A stretch of DNA of 64,000 bases, taken from contig JAFUQM010000026.1 of the NCBI GenBank assembly GCA_017472325.1, positions 1-64,000 of the forward strand, written 5' to 3'. The stretch is from Lachnospiraceae bacterium. GTDB lineage: Bacteria; Bacillota; Clostridia; Lachnospirales; Lachnospiraceae. This document shows, one piece after another, positions 27,362 to 36,121 of the stretch; within the stretch, counting starts at the first letter, position 1; each line of letters opens with the position of its first letter. The position numbers were made by a program, and so were the translations under genes. The notes beneath the pieces are model-generated. The model made no database searches and was not told the origin of the DNA. It worked only from the letters and a program-made list of their open reading frames with translations.

Positions 27362-27494
27362 CAATTATTCGTATGCGTCATTAAAAATTACAAAATTGTT
27401 ACAAATTTAAGATTTCTTAATTATTTTTTGCAATGCATTCTAAAACATACTTCTTTTTTTCAAAAATATAAGCGTACAAATAGAATTCCCTTGC

Positions 27495-27523
27495 TTGCAT
27501 AAACTACAGTTAGGTTGTATGAT
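27495..27523 (+). promoter_or_regulatory. Promoter of rfbD
   Basis: TTGCAT (27495-27500), 17 bp, TATGAT (27518-27523), 43 bp before the rfbD start. The rest of the gap to the lipoprotein gene (about 27362-27490) is A+T-rich and shows nothing else I can name. Confidence 0.5.
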
Positions 27524-27566
27524 ATAAGAAAAGAAAATTGCATTCTATAATGAAAGGATTTATAAC

Positions 27567-28412
27567 ATGAAAAACATTATTGTTACAGGTTGCAACGGTC
27601 AGTTGGGACGTGCAATCAATGAAATTTATGCTGCTAACACAGAATATCATCTCATTAACACAGATGTCGCTGAATTAGATATAACAAATATTGACAAAGT
27701 TATGCAGTTTGCAAGAGAGGTTAACCCTTATGCTATTATTAACTGTGCGGCACACACTAATGTTAACGCATGCGAATCACAGGAAGACCTTGCATTCAAA
27801 ATCAATGCTATCGGTCCTCGCAATTTAAGTATTGCAGCAACTGAAACCAATGCCAAACTGATTCAGGTTTCTACAGACTATGTCTTTCCAGGTAATGGCA
27901 CTGTTCCATACAAAGAATTTGATGCTCTCGCTCCACAGAGCGCATATGGACGTACCAAATTAGAAGGTGAGAAATTTGTAAAAGAATTTGCACAAAAATA
28001 TTTTATTATTCGTACTGCATGGTTATACGGAGATGGCAACAATTTTGTAAAAACAATGTTAAAACTTGCCGAAACAAATGATACTGTTAACGTTGTAAGA
28101 GACCAGTTTGGAACACCAACAAGCGCTAAGGAACTTGCTGCTGCCATTGCACACCTTCTTCCAACAGATAACTACGGGACATTCCACGGTACATGCGAAG
28201 GTGCATGCTCTTGGGCTGATTTTGCAGTAGAAATCTTCAAACAAGCTGGTAAATCAACAAAAGTAAATCCAATTACCACAGAGGAATATCCTACACCAGC
28301 CGCTCGTCCTGCATATTCTGTTCTTGAAAACTATATGCTGAATATGACAACAGATTTCAAATTCGCCGAATGGAAGGATGCCTTAACCGTATACATGAAA
28401 ACGTTATTATAA
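27567..28412 (+). CDS. rfbD: dTDP-4-dehydrorhamnose reductase
   Basis: A 281-residue SDR enzyme: TGCNGQLGRAINE for NAD(P)H, STDYVFPGNG, and YGRTKLEGEKFV with the catalytic Tyr/Lys, then RTAWLYGDGNNFVKTML. Family knowledge: RmlD makes dTDP-L-rhamnose in the last step of the rml pathway. It stands alone, with no rmlA, B or C in the window. A related reductase with another substrate is therefore possible. The start is supported by AAAGGATTTATAAC. It ends at a bidirectional terminator. Confidence 0.85.
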   Translation: MKNIIVTGCNGQLGRAINEIYAANTEYHLINTDVAELDITNIDKVMQFAREVNPYAIINCAAHTNVNACESQEDLAFKINAIGPRNLSIAATETNAKLIQVSTDYVFPGNGTVPYKEFDALAPQSAYGRTKLEGEKFVKEFAQKYFIIRTAWLYGDGNNFVKTMLKLAETNDTVNVVRDQFGTPTSAKELAAAIAHLLPTDNYGTFHGTCEGACSWADFAVEIFKQAGKSTKVNPITTEEYPTPAARPAYSVLENYMLNMTTDFKFAEWKDALTVYMKTLL

Positions 28413-28415
28413 GCA

Positions 28416-28452
28416 CCAAACGCCGGCGTGTTTCACAAGCCGTCTTATTGGA
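28416..28452. repeat. 37-bp repeat, single copy
   Basis: One 37-bp unit starting CCAAACGCCGGCGTG and ending GTCTTATTGGA, between rfbD and the leuA terminator. One C separates it from the A-run (28454-28459) of the terminator, exactly as at 49285 and 53712. Its core CGGCGTGTTTCACAAGCCG is an imperfect palindrome. Confidence 0.9.
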
Positions 28453-28453
28453 C

Positions 28454-28490
28454 AAAAAACTGCGCATACATGAATGTTGCGCAGTTTTTT
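28454..28490. terminator. Bidirectional terminator between rfbD and leuA
   Basis: AAAAAACTGCGC pairs with GCGCAGTTTTTT around a 13-nt loop. It has T-runs in both directions and serves the convergent rfbD (+) and leuA (-). Confidence 0.92.
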
Positions 28491-28498
28491 TATAAGTT

Positions 28499-30175
28499 CT
28501 ATTCGCCAAGTCCTAATCTGTTTACTGCAGAGAAAATAGCACGTACAGAAGCTCTTGTAATGTTGGAGCTTACACCAACACCGTATGTAACTCTTCCGTC
28601 ATCAGCATCTAACATATGGATATATGCTGCTGCCTGTGAATTAGCACCACTCTGCAAAGCATGCTCTTCATAGTCAAGAACTTTGATACGTACACCAAGA
28701 CATTCTTGCAATCCTCTCTGCACCGCATCAATTGGTCCATTTCCGACTGCTTCAAAGCTCTTTTCTACTCCATGATCTGTATAAAGGACAGTAACTTTTG
28801 TATCAAATACTGAATTTACTTCATCACTCATATCATCCACACGGATTTTTCTAAAGTGAATTGGTTCTTTCTGCTCCAGATATTCTTCACGGAACTGTTC
28901 CATAATCTGTTCTGGCGCCACCTCACCCTGTTTCTCTGAAATCTTCTGGATAACATTGGCAAATTCCTTGTGCATACCTTTTGGAAGTTTAAATCCAAAG
29001 TAGGTATCCATAACAAAGGCTACACCACCTTTTCCAGACTGTGAGTTAATACGAACAATTGGTTCGTACTCTCTTCCGATGTCTGCTGGATCGATTGGCA
29101 AATATGGTACCTGCCATATTTCACTCTGTCGTTCCTTCATCGCATGAACACCTTTATTGATAGCATCCTGATGAGAACCAGAAAATGCAGTAAATACTAA
29201 TTTACCCGCATATGGGTGTCTTGGATGAATTGGAATCTTACAGCATCTTTCATAAATCTCAATAATATCATTCACACGTTCAATGTTCAGTTCAGGATTA
29301 ATTCCCTGTGAGAACATATTATATGCAATATTGAGTACGTCCACGTTACCAGTTCTCTCACCATTACCAAACAACGTACCTTCCACTCTGTCTGCTCCCG
29401 CAAGCATTGCTAACTCTGCTGAAGCAACACCAGTACCTCTGTCATTATGAGGATGTACACTCAAAATAATACTTTCTCTATCTTCAAAATGATTATTCAT
29501 CCATTCAATCTGGTCTGCATATACGTTTGGTGTTGTCATCTCTACTGTAGATGGCAAATTGATTATAATTGGGTTTTCTTTTGTTGCTCCCCAAGTTTTC
29601 TGTACTGCTGTACAAATATCTAGTGCAAAATCCAGTTCTGTTCCTGTAAAGCTTTCTGGTGAATATTCCAGAATGATTTCCCCTGGAAATTTCTCTGCAC
29701 GCTCTTTTACCATCTTGGTACCTGCAATAGCGATTTCTTTAATCTGCTCTCTATCCATTCCAAATACAACATCTCTTTGTAATGTAGATGTCGAATTGTA
29801 GATATGTACAATTGCCTGTTTACAACCCGCAATAGATTCAAATGTTCTGTCAATCAGTTCTTCTCTACACTGTGTCAGTACCTGCACTCTTACATCATCA
29901 GGAATCATCTTACGTTCAATTAACTGGCGTAAGAAATCAAATTCAATCTGACTTGCTGCTGGAAAACCAATCTCAATTTCTTTGAAACCAAGCTTGATTA
30001 AAAATTCAAACATTTCAATCTTTTCCTGCACAACCATAGGATCGATTAATGCCTGATTACCATCACGCAAATCTACACTACACCATATTGGTGCTTTTTC
30101 AATCTCCTTATTTGGCCATTCTCTTTCCGGATAATCCACTACTGGATTTCTCCGGTATCTTTTATAATTCAACAT
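28499..30175 (-). CDS. leuA: 2-isopropylmalate synthase
   Basis: About 558 residues from ATG 30175 (GGAGG 8 nt upstream; the upstream in-frame ATG overlaps that site). The catalytic barrel has CSVDLRDGNQALIDP (metal-binding Asp), LSVHPHNDRGTGVASAELA and GTLFGNGERTGNVD. The C-terminal leucine-sensing domain ends with YAAYIH-like segments and ITRASVRAIFSAVNRLG. It is the long LeuA class. It condenses acetyl-CoA with 2-oxoisovalerate to start leucine synthesis. No other leu gene is adjacent. It lies behind an HPr gene with a terminator between and no room for a T-box leader. Confidence 0.94.
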   Translation of the reverse strand: MLNYKRYRRNPVVDYPEREWPNKEIEKAPIWCSVDLRDGNQALIDPMVVQEKIEMFEFLIKLGFKEIEIGFPAASQIEFDFLRQLIERKMIPDDVRVQVLTQCREELIDRTFESIAGCKQAIVHIYNSTSTLQRDVVFGMDREQIKEIAIAGTKMVKERAEKFPGEIILEYSPESFTGTELDFALDICTAVQKTWGATKENPIIINLPSTVEMTTPNVYADQIEWMNNHFEDRESIILSVHPHNDRGTGVASAELAMLAGADRVEGTLFGNGERTGNVDVLNIAYNMFSQGINPELNIERVNDIIEIYERCCKIPIHPRHPYAGKLVFTAFSGSHQDAINKGVHAMKERQSEIWQVPYLPIDPADIGREYEPIVRINSQSGKGGVAFVMDTYFGFKLPKGMHKEFANVIQKISEKQGEVAPEQIMEQFREEYLEQKEPIHFRKIRVDDMSDEVNSVFDTKVTVLYTDHGVEKSFEAVGNGPIDAVQRGLQECLGVRIKVLDYEEHALQSGANSQAAAYIHMLDADDGRVTYGVGVSSNITRASVRAIFSAVNRLGLGE

Positions 30176-30223
30176 GTTATCTGCCTCCATTTTCTATAAC
30201 ATATTAATAATATCTACAACATA

Positions 30224-30251
30224 CAAAATGCCCATCAAAATACAGATGGGC
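30224..30251 (-). terminator. Terminator after the HPr gene
   Basis: GCCCATC and GATGGGC (30230-30251) form a perfect 7-bp stem with an 8-nt loop, followed on the minus strand by ATTTTG. The T-run is short, so some readthrough into leuA is likely. Confidence 0.65.
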
Positions 30252-30265
30252 CAAAATTGTATCTA

Positions 30266-30532
30266 TTAGTATTCACCAAGACCATTCTCAATCGCTCTGA
30301 CTAAGGATTCCAGTGCTTCCTGCTCATCTTCGCCTTCGCACACGAATTCTACTTCGTCACCACATTTTACACATGCTCCCAGTACGCTTAATACGATCTT
30401 CGCATTTGCTGTATTTTCTCTAAATTTAAATGTAATTAACGATTTGAACTGCATTGCCTCTTTACATAGGATGCCTGCTGGTCGTAGATGTAACCCTGTT
30501 GGATTTTTGATAGTAACCTTCTGGCTTACCAT
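30266..30532 (-). CDS. ptsH: HPr-family phosphocarrier lacking Ser46
   Basis: An 88-residue HPr from ATG 30532 (GGAGG 8 nt upstream; the reading frame opens earlier at a TTG that overlaps this site). The PTS site is intact: H15 in GLHLRPAG. The usual regulatory serine at position 46 is isoleucine (NAKIVLSVLG, I46). HPr kinase/phosphorylase therefore should not modify it at that site. Family knowledge: His15 relays phosphate from enzyme I to sugar permeases, and Ser46-P drives CcpA repression. No ptsI is adjacent. A second, canonical HPr may exist elsewhere. Confidence 0.85.
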   Translation of the reverse strand: MVSQKVTIKNPTGLHLRPAGILCKEAMQFKSLITFKFRENTANAKIVLSVLGACVKCGDEVEFVCEGEDEQEALESLVRAIENGLGEY

Positions 30533-30623
30533 ATAATGTCCCTCCAATTTCTATACGTCTTATCCCCTAGTAAATTCTACCTTCTTTAACTATATCATTT
30601 TTTATGTTTCATCACAAGTGCTT

Positions 30624-31973
30624 TTATAGCATAATGTTCTGGATGAGGTTTGCCAGTTTCTTCGCTTCCTGTTCAATTAAAGTCTGGTCTTTTCCTTCAA
30701 TCATGACACGCACTAACGGCTCTGTACCAGACGGTCTAATCAGCACTCTGCCTTCCCCTGCAAACATTTTCTCCAGCTCTGCAATCGCATTTGCAATCTC
30801 AGGATATTCCATATATTTCTCTTTTTTATGATTTGGTACTTTCGCATTTACAAGCGCCTGTGGAAGCACTTCCATAATAGACGCTAATTCAGAAAGTGGT
30901 TTTCCTGTTTCTACTAAAACTTCTAACAGATGTAAGGCACTTAACAAACCATCACCTGTTGTATTCTCATCAAGGAAAATAATATGTCCTGACTGCTCAC
31001 CACCGAGATTTGCCCCAATTGCTTTCATTTCTTCCAAAACATATCTATCCCCAACTTTTGTCTGTTTTATTTCAATGTCATGCTCACGTGCCATTAGCAT
31101 AAAGCCAAGATTGCTCATAACTGTTGCCACAATGGTATCTTGTTTCAGACAACCTTTTTTCTTCATATGATTGCCGACAATTGCCATAATCTGGTCACCA
31201 TCAACGATTTCTCCCTTTTCGTCCACCGCAAGAAATCTATCCGCATCACCATCAAACGCAAGTCCCATATCCGCTTTCTCATACACTACTCGTGCTTTCA
31301 ATTCCCCCATATGAGTAGAGCCACAGTTCGCATTAATATTCGTTCCATCTGGATTATTATGAATAGCAATTACTTCTGCCCCAAGTTCCTTCAACGCTTC
31401 AATGGAAGTATAAAAAGATGCACCTTCTGCACAATCAACAACAAGTTTTTTACCTGTCAAATCCAGATTTACAGACTGGATTGCATGATTGATGTATTCC
31501 TCTCTGGCATCTGTACGGTATTTGATTTTACCTACACCAGAACCTGTTGGGAATTTAATCCCTTCCATATTGCTCTTAATCAATGCTTCAATTTCATCTT
31601 CAAGCTCATCTGGTAATTTATAACCATTGCCATCAAAAAACTTAATACCATTAAATTCTACAGGATTATGTGAAGCAGAAATAACAACACCTGCATCTAC
31701 TTTATATTTTCTTGTTAGATAAGCAACTGCTGGTGTAGGCACAACTCCTACAAAGACCGCATTTGCACCTACCGAACAAGCTCCTGCCATCAACGCATTC
31801 GCAAGCATATCACCAGAAATTCTTGTATCACATCCTACCATAATCGTTGGTCTGTGCTGATTTTCCTTTGTCAACACATAAGCGCCTGCCTGCCCTAACT
31901 GCATCGCTAAAAACGGAGTTAATTCTTCATTTGCTACGCCTCGCACACCATCTGTTCCAAATAATCTAGCCAT
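30624..31973 (-). CDS. glmM: Phosphoglucosamine mutase
   Basis: A 449-residue alpha-D-phosphohexomutase: the phosphoserine loop ISASHNP with S101, metal-binding DGDADR, sugar-binding GGEQSGH and phosphate-binding [11 protein letters not shown]. It interconverts glucosamine-6-P and glucosamine-1-P for UDP-GlcNAc and peptidoglycan synthesis. It is third in cdaA-cdaR-glmM, a conserved Firmicutes order in which GlmM can bind and inhibit CdaA. The start at 31973 follows AAGGAAGAAAAG. Confidence 0.96.
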   Translation of the reverse strand: MARLFGTDGVRGVANEELTPFLAMQLGQAGAYVLTKENQHRPTIMVGCDTRISGDMLANALMAGACSVGANAVFVGVVPTPAVAYLTRKYKVDAGVVISASHNPVEFNGIKFFDGNGYKLPDELEDEIEALIKSNMEGIKFPTGSGVGKIKYRTDAREEYINHAIQSVNLDLTGKKLVVDCAEGASFYTSIEALKELGAEVIAIHNNPDGTNINANCGSTHMGELKARVVYEKADMGLAFDGDADRFLAVDEKGEIVDGDQIMAIVGNHMKKKGCLKQDTIVATVMSNLGFMLMAREHDIEIKQTKVGDRYVLEEMKAIGANLGGEQSGHIIFLDENTTGDGLLSALHLLEVLVETGKPLSELASIMEVLPQALVNAKVPNHKKEKYMEYPEIANAIAELEKMFAGEGRVLIRPSGTEPLVRVMIEGKDQTLIEQEAKKLANLIQNIML

Positions 31974-31983
31974 CTTTTCTTCC

Positions 31984-32008
31984 TTGGTGTAAAATCACTT
32001 CACACCAA
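31984..32008 (-). other. Hairpin between cdaR and glmM
   Basis: TTGGTGT and ACACCAA are 7-bp arms with an 11-nt loop in the 78-bp gap. There is no T-run, so terminator function is unlikely; a processing or stability element is possible. Confidence 0.35.
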
Positions 32009-32051
32009 TACTCCTTTCTTCTCAGCAACTTTTCGCTGCGAAATCAATCCT

Positions 32052-33332
32052 TTATTCAGCAACTTCTTTTTCAATTACCATAATAATTTGCACTTCTTCA
32101 GCCAATGTTACATTCTCTGGCAAATTATATGATACATTTATATGATATCGCCCTTCTTTTAATTCTTCTATCTGGTTTTCTTCCATAAAGGCTGCAACAT
32201 CAACCATTCCTATCATAGAATCTTCTGCAATTGCATCTACATTTGCCTGAAGTCCCTGAATTGTAACTTCCATCGTTTCTTCCATTTCATCCAGATTCAT
32301 TGTCATATCTTCCGGAAGTCCTAACACCTGCATATTAGCAGCATCTAAAGTAAATGTTTTGGTCACTTCTGGTTCAATATACACCTTAACCGCTGCTACA
32401 TTCGCTGAATTGCCACCCACAAGTGAAGTATTTTCTGGGAGATATCTCTTTGGCTCAATATAAGACAATACATCTTCTGTTGCACCTTCGATATCAATAT
32501 CATCAACTAATATTTCAGAAATATTTTTTACTACATTACTCTTTCCAGCAATTACAATTGTCTCTGGTGCGCATTCAATCACACCCGTTGGCTGATAGCC
32601 TGCTGCCGGTGTTCCTACCGTTGTTACCACAAATGGCACTTCTTTCTGTTGTAAAATTTCTACCGTAACATTAAATTTATTAATACTCTTTGTGATATTA
32701 CTACTATCAATCAGATTACCTTCTGTATCATAAAGTTCAAGAGTGCCTTCTGTTTTGATATCCTCTTTCACGCCAGCAACTGAAACCGTGACCTTAGCAC
32801 TGGCAATCTGCGACATTACAGATTCTGGTCCGCTAAGATGTACCAAGTTCTGATTAATTGAAATATTACCAACCATATAACCAGATGCCGGTTCATCCTT
32901 TGTCACTGGTTTTACAACAAGCTGCGCCTTCTTCATATCTTCTACTTTAATTTTTAAAGTATCAATACTTGCATTGATATTGCCTTCTAATCTACTTGCA
33001 TATTTATTGGTTGTCACATTAATATGCACGGTATCATTAAATGTACGCTCAGTCATATCTGCTGTCGCCACAATATTTTCATTATTAATCTCGTCTAATA
33101 TTGACCGCTTTCCGGTAATCTGAATTCGGTCAATGACATCCGTATTATCGAGAACTTCATATACTTTGCCATCGTTCGTAAGAACTTCTTTATTGAGAAT
33201 CTCGACCGGTATATCTCGGAAAGTTTTGGTCTGTGTCGGATCATTAATATTGACAGATATCAGCCATAAAAGTGTTGCCACAATCACGGCCAATATTTTT
33301 AATCCGATATTATCTGTTAATTTTCTTTTCAC
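32052..33332 (-). CDS. cdaR: YbbR-domain protein CdaR, regulator of CdaA
   Basis: A 426-residue protein with one N-terminal membrane anchor (IGLKILAVIVATLLWLISV, about 9-27) and then four YbbR-type repeats outside the membrane (each opening like VPVEILNKEV, LVVKPVT, VPFVVTTVG, KTFTLDAA). Family knowledge: CdaR binds CdaA and modulates c-di-AMP synthesis. It starts with GTG (33332), overlapping the cdaA stop by 4 bp, with AAGGAG 6-7 nt upstream, so it is translationally coupled. It precedes glmM. Confidence 0.92.
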   Translation of the reverse strand: MKRKLTDNIGLKILAVIVATLLWLISVNINDPTQTKTFRDIPVEILNKEVLTNDGKVYEVLDNTDVIDRIQITGKRSILDEINNENIVATADMTERTFNDTVHINVTTNKYASRLEGNINASIDTLKIKVEDMKKAQLVVKPVTKDEPASGYMVGNISINQNLVHLSGPESVMSQIASAKVTVSVAGVKEDIKTEGTLELYDTEGNLIDSSNITKSINKFNVTVEILQQKEVPFVVTTVGTPAAGYQPTGVIECAPETIVIAGKSNVVKNISEILVDDIDIEGATEDVLSYIEPKRYLPENTSLVGGNSANVAAVKVYIEPEVTKTFTLDAANMQVLGLPEDMTMNLDEMEETMEVTIQGLQANVDAIAEDSMIGMVDVAAFMEENQIEELKEGRYHINVSYNLPENVTLAEEVQIIMVIEKEVAE

Positions 33333-34195
33333 TCTTTGCTCCTTCCTTTCCAGAATCTGCGCTTTTTCTCTTCATTCGTCTGCTTATTCTGTACTAATTG
33401 AAGCTTTTCACGAAGACCGTCTGCATCCAATCCGCGATACAACTCACCTCTGTATGCCACACTAACCTTGCCCGTTTCCTCAGATACAATAATTGTAAGA
33501 GAGTCTGTAATCTCAGAAATACCGACACCAGCACGATGTCTTGTACCCAAATCCTTGCTAAGCGCCATATTATCTGACAATGGCAAATAACAGGTTGCTG
33601 AAATAATTCTGTCTCCGCGTATAATAACAGCACCATCATGTAATGGTGTATTATGTTCAAAAATATTAATTAGTAACTGGCTTGAAACAATACCGTCCAC
33701 TTCAATCCCAGTTCTTTCAAATTCAGATAAGGAAAGTTTCTGCCCTACAACAATCAAAGCACCTGTTTTTACCTTTCCCATCTCAAAACTTGCTTTTACA
33801 ATTTCATTGATTGTTTTATCAGAAAACAATCCGTCCTCGATTTTATTAGAATCAAATGGCAAAAGGGATGACAGAATATTCTGTCTTCCCAATTGTTCTA
33901 ATGCCCTACGAAGTTCCGGCTGCAATACGATAATAATTCCAAGTGCCAGTATATATATCACATTATTGGCAATCCATAGAATTGTACTCATCTCAAAATA
34001 AGCAGCCACCACAAGGAAGAGCATAATGGTAACAACGCCCTTTAGTAATGCCCACGCCTTTGTATTTTTAATCCACAACATAATTTGGTACACCAAAAAG
34101 GAGATAATAAGTATCTCCACAATATCTTCCCATCTTACGGTTGGAATTCTTGCACTTCCCAGATACGTCTGTACAAAGGTGTTAATTCGATCCAT
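33329..34195 (-). CDS. cdaA: Diadenylate cyclase CdaA
   Basis: A 288-residue protein with three N-terminal membrane helices (about 25-90) and a DAC domain with the catalytic signatures PLHDGAVIIRGD and GTRHRAGVG. It makes c-di-AMP from two ATP at the membrane; c-di-AMP controls potassium and osmolyte balance and cell-wall state. It is followed by cdaR with a 4-bp overlap and preceded, 2 bp away, by an uncharacterised membrane protein gene. The C-terminus is basic (KKRRFWKGR). Confidence 0.96.
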   Translation of the reverse strand: MDRINTFVQTYLGSARIPTVRWEDIVEILIISFLVYQIMLWIKNTKAWALLKGVVTIMLFLVVAAYFEMSTILWIANNVIYILALGIIIVLQPELRRALEQLGRQNILSSLLPFDSNKIEDGLFSDKTINEIVKASFEMGKVKTGALIVVGQKLSLSEFERTGIEVDGIVSSQLLINIFEHNTPLHDGAVIIRGDRIISATCYLPLSDNMALSKDLGTRHRAGVGISEITDSLTIIVSEETGKVSVAYRGELYRGLDADGLREKLQLVQNKQTNEEKKRRFWKGRSKE

Positions 34196-34197
34196 GT

Positions 34198-35208
34198 TTA
34201 TCTTATCCTATTTCCTGTTTTTGATTGATATTCTCTGGCAGATGTACGTTGCCCTCCTGCCTTAGATTGTGTAGCCGATTTTCTCTGTACATTAATTCGC
34301 TTTACAGATTTATCCGCTACGGCCACTGTTATTTTCGGTACAGCCTTCACATAATAATAATATTCATCATCTTCAAACTGTACATATTCCGTTCTTGTAT
34401 AATCTACATTAAACACGAAGAACTTAATTACCTGTGCAAGTAACACAGAAATAATTGCCCCTATAATCGTTCCAATAATAGATATATTTAAATCCAGTAC
34501 CAATTCTCCCATCAAAAGAATCAATACATTCAAAATTGCTCCTGCTATCATAGCAATTGTCCACGCATAGTCCATTGCTTTTTTTCTAATAACAAACACT
34601 ACAAGTATAGTCACTGCAAATGTTGCTACTACCATGAACATCAACTGGTTATTTAAAACACCATCTATCATAATACGTATTTTCTGCATTTCGCTTTCTA
34701 CTTCCGTTGAACTAAAAGCCGCCACATTAGTCACGACATAATCCAACACATAATACGTAACGACACCAAATGATGTAGATACAATAGATGCCGGACTGCA
34801 AAGCAACCCTGCTACCAATGGTATTACAATCGGTATATTCAACATAAAACAAATCGGTGTTAGCAACACCAACAGTGCATCTTTGGGTGATAGTCTAAAA
34901 TATAATAAAAACATCAGCAAAAAAATACATAATGCAACTGCTGCACATTCCATTGACAATGTATACAAATGTAACAGAACAAACACTGCTGACACAATAA
35001 TCGTAAAATTATAGGGAAGGCAGGAACATAATAGTGCTATAACAAGCACTACCATGATATTATCTATCCGGCTCATGTATCCTAATTTGGAATTTACTAG
35101 ATTTAGAGAAATAAATGCTAATAAAAACTTAAATGCCGGTGTTATGTAATTCTCGTATTTGCTATATATTTTTCTGATATTTTCCTTCAGTACTAACAGA
35201 CTCTTCAT
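34198..35208 (-). CDS. Uncharacterised polytopic membrane protein upstream of cdaA
   Basis: About 336 residues from ATG 35208 (AGGA 8 nt upstream; the longer in-frame start overlaps the previous gene). There are about eight membrane segments, including FKFLLAFISLNLVNSKLGYM and IVIPLVAGLLCSPASIVSTSFG. A cytoplasmic tail of about 60 residues follows that is basic and low in complexity (SVKRINVQRKSATQSKAGGQ). I do not recognise the family. The 2-bp gap to cdaA suggests tight co-expression and perhaps a role in c-di-AMP or envelope control (inference). Confidence 0.7.
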   Translation of the reverse strand: MKSLLVLKENIRKIYSKYENYITPAFKFLLAFISLNLVNSKLGYMSRIDNIMVVLVIALLCSCLPYNFTIIVSAVFVLLHLYTLSMECAAVALCIFLLMFLLYFRLSPKDALLVLLTPICFMLNIPIVIPLVAGLLCSPASIVSTSFGVVTYYVLDYVVTNVAAFSSTEVESEMQKIRIMIDGVLNNQLMFMVVATFAVTILVVFVIRKKAMDYAWTIAMIAGAILNVLILLMGELVLDLNISIIGTIIGAIISVLLAQVIKFFVFNVDYTRTEYVQFEDDEYYYYVKAVPKITVAVADKSVKRINVQRKSATQSKAGGQRTSAREYQSKTGNRIR

Positions 35209-35230
35209 CTTGCTGTTCCTTTCAAGCTTC

Positions 35231-35629
35231 TTACTTCTTTCCTTCCTGTCCATACATTGCTGACAATTCCTTCAAATGATTATAATATCTTTTCAGACTC
35301 GCCCGCGCCTTATTGTATCGATAGGCATAAATAATATAGGAAAGTAATGCGTAAACTGCTACAAAAATCACATAAAGCAGCAATATTTTCTTACCAAACA
35401 CAAGCAAATCAATCTTATATATATTCTGCATAAATGTCTCAAAATCATAAAACACATACATTGCACATATAATCCCAAATGCCATTGTAGCACTTATTAC
35501 TGCTTTCATTACTTGAAGACTGATATAATCGCCACGGAAATAACTGCCTATGGCAACATTTTTTTTACCATCATTATCTTCATAAGAAGCCATCTGCGTC
35601 ATTAATTTGATACGTTCTTCGTTTAGCAT
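35231..35629 (-). CDS. Small membrane protein, function unknown
   Basis: 132 residues: a hydrophilic N-terminus (MLNEERIKLMTQMASYED), two membrane segments (about 40-62 and 80-105) and a basic helical C-terminus (RYNKARASLKRYYNHLKELS). The start at 35629 follows GGGAGTTACAG. It lies 22 bp before the larger membrane protein gene and is probably the first gene of the unit running to glmM. I know of no characterised relative. Confidence 0.65.
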   Translation of the reverse strand: MLNEERIKLMTQMASYEDNDGKKNVAIGSYFRGDYISLQVMKAVISATMAFGIICAMYVFYDFETFMQNIYKIDLLVFGKKILLLYVIFVAVYALLSYIIYAYRYNKARASLKRYYNHLKELSAMYGQEGKK

Positions 35630-35697
35630 CTGTAACTCCCATCTGCATAATTTAGCATTTAATTATAACACAAGACAGGTTATAAGTAAAATTCCTA

Positions 35698-36105
35698 TTA
35701 TAAGAAACGCATTTTAGAAGATGCATCCGGTGCTTTCTTAGGCGCCACTGGTTTTGGAGCTTCTGGTTTTCTAATAACATCTGAAAACTGTCTTGTCATG
35801 TCATTTTTACATTTATCACAAAAACGTCCACTTTTAATAGAAGCACCACATTTTTCACATGGAATTCCAATAGGTGAATCGTCTGTAAATGTCAATCTTT
35901 CTTCTCTAATCCACTGGTTAATCTGTGCAACCTCCACCTCGCAACTCTCAGAAATATCCTGAACACCAACCCCTGGATGACTGCGCACAAATTCCTTAAC
36001 CTCTATAAATTTCTCTTCCAACTTCTCTCTGCATGCCATGCATAAACGTGGCCCTGAAATATAGTTAAAAATTCTTCCACAAGTTCTACAGTTTCTTACT
36101 TCCAT
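35698..36105 (-). CDS. yvyF: YvyF-like flagellar operon protein
   Basis: 135 residues: an N-terminal zinc-ribbon-like pair (CRTCGRIF and CMAC), a helix-turn-helix-like middle (GVGVQDISESCEVEVAQINQWI), and a second pair (CEKCGASI and CDKC). A Pro/Lys-rich tail follows. It resembles YvyF/TIGR03826 proteins that sit between comFC and flgM in Bacillus. Here too it directly follows comFC (16 bp). The molecular role is unclear; a link to flagellar gene control is inferred from context. AAAGGAGG precedes the ATG. Confidence 0.8.
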   Translation of the reverse strand: MEVRNCRTCGRIFNYISGPRLCMACREKLEEKFIEVKEFVRSHPGVGVQDISESCEVEVAQINQWIREERLTFTDDSPIGIPCEKCGASIKSGRFCDKCKNDMTRQFSDVIRKPEAPKPVAPKKAPDASSKMRFL

Positions 36106-36121
36106 TTAAAATATCCTCCTT

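Noticed and set aside
30176-30265. T-box or leucine attenuator before leuA
   Set aside because: Only 90 bp separate leuA from the HPr gene, and no specifier stem or T-box sequence is visible; just the HPr terminator.
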